DNA of 64,000 nucleotides from Sclerodactyla briareus (Eukaryota; Echinodermata; Holothuroidea; Dendrochirotida; Sclerodactylidae). The notes under the pieces are model-generated. The model did no database searches. It saw only the letters and a list, made by a program, of their open reading frames with translations, and was not told the DNA's origin. Below are positions 58,690-64,000 of the stretch, in pieces; the stretch's first letter is position 1; each line of letters begins with the position of its first letter. The position numbers were made by a program, and so were the translations under genes. The stretch lies in contig JAODTK010005805.1 of NCBI GenBank assembly GCA_026419785.1, positions 1-64,000 of the forward strand. The letters run 5' to 3'.

Positions 58690-59370
58690 TGCTCTCCATT
58701 GACTATTGAGTTACATCATTGTCATCCATCGCCAACATCATAAACCCTTTGCTTCTTCATCAACACTTCCATTGTCATTATCATTAGCTGCATTGTATTT
58801 ACCATTACTGAATCCCCATTAAAGCCCGCACCTACGTCCAACTACACTACGAGTTGTGAATCACCGACCGTTTGACGGGCTGCGCCTCCATGAGGGTTTT
58901 CTGATTGTTACTCTTATGTGTATAATGAATTCACGTTCTCTTTTATGGCTAGAGATTAAATTGGGGGTCAAGGAATTGGTGCTATCCCAAAAGATTTGTT
59001 ATCTTATTAATCATAATCGATATCCTAATCACTGTTAATATCATGATCAACTATCCCTGCCCATTGTTAATTCCATTGCATATCACAGCGACGTACTTCA
59101 CCATACTATAATCAGTGTCATCAATATCTCGATCATCACTATCATCAGCGCTATCACTATACCAGTGACTATAATCAACCAGTGTCTATACACTACCATA
59201 GTTTTTTTTGCAATCATTTCAATTCTTTCAGATCAATTCGATTTTCAGTATCATACACAGTATCGTCACTAGGTTGGCAGATTCGCATCCATCTCGATCA
59301 TCTTCGATCACTGGTTCATCATCACTTTAATTGCTCTTATCATCATTTCATTACTACCCCAGTGGTCGTT
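58690..59370. repeat. degenerate (ATC)n low-complexity region
   Basis: The plus strand is dominated by TCATCA, ATCATT and CATCAC words over several hundred bases. It looks like an old trinucleotide repeat that has accumulated substitutions. Confidence 0.55.
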
Positions 59371-59399
59371 TCAATCCATATGGTCTCACATAAAGGAGA

Positions 59400-60320
59400 C
59401 TGAAACACTGAAATTATCTACTCATATCTGAAGAGCATGTTATAATGTGCATTTTGCAAAGAAAACAATTCCAATATATTGTTCCCTTTCCAAATTCGGT
59501 GCATTTAAAAACTGGAGCTGGCGCCGCATTTCCCATCAAATAAATGGCAAGGACTTGAACAAGTCCAATTATGATGTCCCACAACCCCTATAGCAGATAT
59601 TTAATGTAGTTGTTTATTTTCTATCTAATCATAAGCCCTACTGTGCGATTCGATGCCGCTCTCCAATTAATTACTGATTATATACCTGTGGATATTAAAA
59701 TTAACATAAATTGGCGAAAAGTATGTACACTACGTTGAATATTTGACAACAATATAATGAAATATAACCTTTCATAACTACACAGGGGTTGAGTGCAAGC
59801 AGAATCCTTATCAAAATGACCGTACCCAGCTGAACATTCAAACTGGCATATCTCGGAAAGTAAACAATATTTTTAGATCAAATCTGGGGAAAATGTTCAT
59901 TGCATTTCAAATTGTTAGTTCACTTTAAAGATCAGTGGTCTGTAATCAATCAAAATCAGACTCACATACCTCTTCAAGTATCATTATCCTTCTTTTTCAG
60001 CGATCCCCATTGGGGTTATAACCCCGTCATATTCATCAATATCATCACCACCTAGTTTCATGTTGGTCGATGGTCATTCTGCCAAATGAGGAGTACATTT
60101 TCATGAATCAGTACACAGAGAACTTCTTAGAAGGGGGCAGAAGAGTGTATATCTCTGCAACTGATTTGAGAGATTTATCAATTAATCAAATAATCATATT
60201 TTACCCCTTATAGGACATGCGGGAACCCCCATAGCCTGAAAAACGTTGGGAAACGTTGGCAAGAAATACAACTGTCTCCGAATAAGTTATTTGGTGCGTA
60301 TGTGATAGCACAGTTTTGTC
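59400..60320. other. intergenic, nothing identified
   Basis: A+T-rich, with no exon or element that can be supported on either strand. Confidence 0.4.
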
Positions 60321-60324
60321 TATG

Positions 60325-60413
60325 AGATAGACAGACAGACAAGCGGACATATAGGTAGATAGATAGACAGAAGACGGACAGACAGAAAGATACATAAATA
60401 GATAGAAAGTGAT

Positions 60414-60456
<43 letters not shown>
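60325..60456. repeat. (GACA/GATA)n followed by (AT)n
   Basis: About 85 bp of mixed agac/agat tetranucleotides, then about 40 bp of perfect TA. The Ile-Tyr frames on the minus strand come from this tract. Confidence 0.95.
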
Positions 60457-60460
<4 letters not shown>

Positions 60461-60477
60461 GAGGTGGGAAGGTCGGA

Positions 60478-60720
60478 AATCTGAAGTGATGCATATGTCT
60501 TGCTCACGGTATTCGAACGCGCGGACCTCTTGCGTTACGAGCAGGCGCCCTGCCAATTGAACTCTCAGGCCAACTGGTTTCTCGAACCCGAGGAACACGA
60601 TACCGTTCACCGTGGGGATCCGCATCTGCACTTGAACAATGCTAGTGTTCTTTGTTGGTGCACTATCCTCCTGTAGAGATCAAATTTGATTTACCTTCCG
60701 ACCTGGGCACAATTTGTACC
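60478..60720 (-). mobile_element. tRNA-derived SINE, family S1, second copy
   Basis: The minus-strand head between 60590 and 60498 has an A-box-like CAATTGGCAGGGCG and a B-box-like GCGTTCGAATACC. The body shares words with 530-770 in the same order. It abuts the (AT)n tract on its left. Confidence 0.65.
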
Positions 60721-60744
60721 CATCCTAACAGGACTATTATGAAC

Positions 60745-61037
60745 TCCCGGAGCCGAGCACTTTCTCGGAACTTGGAGGAGCGGAAGTTCGGTTCGTGACT
60801 GCTCACAGCCGACAGACGGGACTTATTGCAAATATCCCGGGTAACAAACCCCAGCAACTCCCATAAAATCCACTGCATCAATCAGCTTACCTAAATGAGA
60901 CCATACCTCGCCCAGCCCATCACAACCGCAAGCACAGCCACCCAGGGAAAACGCTCGGTGTACCGGCTGGATTTCGAACCCGGAACATTTGCTTTGTAAA
61001 GTGTCATCGTACCACAACTACCATCCTTCCTCCGCCC
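60745..61037 (-). mobile_element. SINE family S2, copy with tRNA-like head
   Basis: The right end on the minus strand reads GGCGGAGGAAGGATGGTAG (A box) and later GGGTTCGAAATCC (B box). The body contains 'cgtgactgctcacagccg' and 'ttgcaaatatcccg', as in unit A at 23478-23521. It lies about 25 bp right of the S1 copy. Confidence 0.7.
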
Positions 61038-61529
61038 ATCTTCCCCTCTCTATCTAACGTCAGACCACTCATTACATCAGTTTAGGATTTTCCAACACAT
61101 CCTCCTCGTTCCAGTCAATAATCACCCTATGTTTGAGGAGTCTAATTGGAATTAACACAGGATGGTAGTCTATCCTTGGTTTCCTTTTCGCTTAAAAAAA
61201 AAACTGTCTAGGGGTCACAATTAGGAGTGAGGAATCCAAGGAAAAATAACGTTAGCCTATCAGAGAAGACTGGCGATATCGTTCTACATCTTTTGGAATG
61301 AAAAACAATTTTGTGACATGCTTAGAGGGAATTCTGACCTAGAAATCTGCAATCAAGCTTATGAAAACGAACCAACGCGGAGAATATTGTATCGTTCTGG
61401 TATTTGCTATCGTACCCCGACGGGACACTGACTACATCACAGATATGAAACTCCATATCGCTTTCATCAGATTCTATTGAGGTTAATTAAGAATGTCCAT
61501 TATGCAGCATGTAATTGGAGCCCAGGTCC

Positions 61530-62134
61530 TCACGTTACGACACAAACTGAAAGCAACAGCTCGGAGCAAAATTCTTTATGCATGATCGTAAATGAATTGC
61601 GCGGACATTCCTTCCACGCCACTTTGGCGGTGTGACAGGTCCATGTGCCAGCTGCACGTGAACGTGTTTGAGGGCACTTGTCTATAATGACCTTTGGTAC
61701 GTTATAGCGACGGGGGACTTTTAATGGACTTTCATTAATTACCGTACTGCTGAGAAGCTGAATGTACCGAGACAGTTTTATTGAGGAGTCGCGAAAATTA
61801 AACAATGTTAAAATGCGTCACCCAATAACCCGCCAAGAGCGCACACTGAGTTCCGCTGTTAATCCGTTACAGATTACATTCCCGTAACCAAATACGTATC
61901 CAATGGTACGGGTTTCGTTTGGCAGTCTAGAGAAAGGCTCAATGTAATGTCTGATATGCCGGCTGAGGAATTTTCCGCATCACAGAACGATAAGCATATG
62001 GTGTACTGTTTTACACTCGTCCGAGGAAGCCAGTTGTACACTGCGTTAATGTCTATTTCACGATACTGGTAAATATGTTGTTGTAGACACGTGCTCCCAA
62101 AAAAGACTCCGAGTCTTGGGGAAATGTTCCTCAT
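61530..62134 (-). other. two adjacent long minus-strand frames, unexplained
   Basis: Frames of 91 codons (61805-61530) and 86 codons (62134-61874) lie head to tail 69 bp apart. The first-read frame has a hydrophilic, cysteine-bearing C-terminal part (CLSFCDAENSSAGISDITLS). Neither shows a good acceptor, and the gap contains stops in all the frames I tried. It could be a frame-broken exon or chance. No family is recognised. Confidence 0.15.
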
Positions 62135-62876
62135 TAGTCATCGTGTGCTGACCTTGGAATCTAACCCCTCAACCGTATTATTTTGTTACCCCAGTTATGT
62201 ATGTTTTTACCCAGTTGTGAATTTATACCACACCTGGTTGAAGCAAAGAGACACCGTTACAGTTGTATTCTGGTCTACTATTCAGTAATTCTCTCTCGGG
62301 AGGGCAGATGTTTTCTTCTTTGGACTAATACGTCTTCGTGATAAAACTTTCTTGATATTTCTCCTGAAAAAAAAGGAACCTATAGGATCCGGGGAGGACG
62401 CTTGCGGCCAATTCAGCTGAACACTAAATATAATGGAGGATATATATTGCATGTAATAGATATTTCATTTCGTGATTACTGAACCGAATATTTTGTACGA
62501 AACAACCATGAAGTTTTCAGAATAAACGAAAAAGCATGATATACAGTCGCTATTGCATGCCTAGTTCGATTTATTGATGATTAAATGATAACCCGATAGA
62601 TAAATCAATAAGCCTAAACTCAGTCGCGAAACAACACGTGTACTCTTGAAGAGACATGATCGTCGATAAAATAGCGCGAAGCGACGGCAACGTTTGTATG
62701 ACGTCACAAAGAGGACAAAAAAACTTGCATCAGGCAATTCTGTATGGATACGGGCACATGAAAATAGGAAGGTCAAGCAACTGATCAATGCAGTAAGGTG
62801 GCACACACCCATTGGCTCTCCATTGACTTAAACACTAAACAGTGCCTCTTCACCACCTGTAGAGACCAGTGGGGCG

Positions 62877-62945
62877 TGACGCCAGGCGACTTGAACCCAC
62901 CATTGGTAGCTAACAAAATGCCCTATCATGGCACCTCCAAGTTAC
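62877..62945 (-). mobile_element. tRNA-like SINE head
   Basis: On the minus strand there is an A-box-like GGTGCCATGATAGGGCA and a B box GGTTCAAGTCGCC at tRNA spacing. The acceptor stem does not pair, so it is a tRNA-derived repeat and not a tRNA gene. The family is unclear. Confidence 0.45.
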
Positions 62946-63224
62946 CATACCTGCATTGATTTTTGAGCTAGAGGCAGCTTTAATTTAGCGGATGTGGTTC
63001 GGGAGGGACCACTCGCACTTGGGGAAAACCCCCTTCTTGAATGTGGCCACAGGGAAGCTGGGAAAAATTTGAAAAACCTGACAGATTCATCCCAAATGGT
63101 GGTGTGCTACCGTACTAATCACGATATCCGGAGAGCGGTTATCGTCAGGACGTTATAAGGTCATACACATGGGATCGTCCATTATTGTCCAGTGTTGCGA
63201 TACGATTTTGCATTTTAGCGATGA

Positions 63225-64000
63225 AAGGCGTGCATGGACAGATGGACTAGCACCACATGCTGCGGGTGAACCGCCAACGGTATATCCCACATGCGATAAG
63301 TTGGTGAAGTGGTTATAAAGGTGCATATGGATGGCATTATTTATTTATATATATAAATAATAATAACGATAATGCGAGCACGCACCCTCCATACCCGTGC
63401 AACGCTTTCACTGCGAATGTAGTCGCGAAGGGCTAACATGTCACCTACCAAGTTTCGTTGAAATTGACAAACTTTGATAATCGCGTAATTTCACACTCCG
63501 GTGGACTTGAATAAACTTCACTCTTCGGACCAATTATAGTCCCCACCTACCCTGCTTCGGAAATCAGACCAACTCTCGAAAAAGGCATAAATGAGCAATT
63601 AGTCGTGACTCCCCTTGACCTTGATGACCCCAAAAGGTCCTCAACTTCTGTCGGGACCAAACAGTCGTCGATACCTACTAAGTTTCATTGAAATACGGCA
63701 AACTTTTGTAACTAGCGTAAATTGACCTCTGTGACCTTGAAACGACTTTCACTTTTATCGGGAACAAAAAATAGATCCCCACTCAGAGTTGTCGGGGAAA
63801 TCCACCAACACTTTTGAAAATTTGTGCAAATATGCAAATTAGTTGACCCTGCAGTGGGGCGATATCCACTTTCGAACTCATCTGAGATTTCACTATGACG
63901 GACGTGTGTGCCAAGTTGCGGCTCAAACGGGACAAAGATGGTAGAGAGTTTGCGCTAACGCGGGGAAATCTACAATCGCCTGACCAATTTTGCAAATTAG
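63225..64000 (+). repeat. family R3, copy 3, runs off the window
   Basis: The lead motif (GCGGGTGAACCGCCAACG, then TATATCCC) is at 63262-63289. From 63450 onward, units recur about every 190-200 bp: 'ctaccaagtttcgttgaaat' near 63446, 'ctactaagtttcattgaaat' near 63676, and intervening 'tgaccttga', 'tcgggac' and 'atgcaaatt' words. A short AT tract is at 63340-63362. Confidence 0.65.

Noticed and set aside
60201-60631. Tyr-Ile repeat frames that look like membrane segments
   Set aside because: Translations of the (AT)n and GATA/GACA tracts.
1-64000. CRISPR arrays, operons, rRNA genes and prokaryotic signals
   Set aside because: No regularly spaced identical repeats with unique spacers, no packed co-directional genes and no rRNA-like sequence. 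The character is that of an animal nuclear genome.

Overview
This window looks like non-coding, repeat-rich nuclear DNA of an animal, most probably a marine invertebrate. There are no bacterial-style packed genes. It is A+T-rich, with many microsatellites and long poly-G/poly-C runs. It carries tRNA-derived SINEs, hAT-like terminal-inverted-repeat elements, decayed non-LTR retrotransposons and several dispersed families of low coding potential. The repeat style recalls echinoderm genomes, but that is an impression; nothing here fixes the species. Most open frames are chance frames or translated repeats. The few exon calls rest on splice sites and phase, and none is matched to a known protein.

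Layout. At 1-2616 there is a plausible run of plus-strand exons with compatible phases, perhaps the 3' part of a gene that starts left of the window. 2.6-23.2 kb is mostly intergenic: SINE copies (about 530-770 and 10010-10345), a dispersed AT-rich family (4.15-4.57, 13.2-14.2 and probably 17.9-18.6 kb), microsatellites, and a few weak exon candidates.

The dominant structure is a direct, adjacent duplication. Unit A (about 23270-41395) and unit B (about 41410-54250) align in the same order and orientation. They are separated by many small indels and several large presence/absence blocks. A clean 293-bp hAT-like MITE with an 8-bp target duplication sits in unit A at 40575-40867, and unit B keeps the empty site. 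A 5-kb block of nested TIR elements (28467 to about 33530) is also present only in A. The arrangement unique - A - B - unique fits either an old tandem duplication or two haplotypes joined end to end in the assembly. The right break of A falls inside a non-LTR reverse transcriptase that continues past the end of B (to about 54716, minus strand).

54.7-64 kb has more repeats: a (GT)n tract, a tandem repeat of about 140 bp interrupted by a SINE, a decayed LINE C-terminal end, two SINE families near 60.5-61 kb, and at 63.2-64 kb another copy of a family also seen at 19.3 and 31.2 kb.

I found no convincing new biological system. The observations most worth checking are the A/B duplication with its filled and empty transposon sites, and the candidate exons at the left edge.
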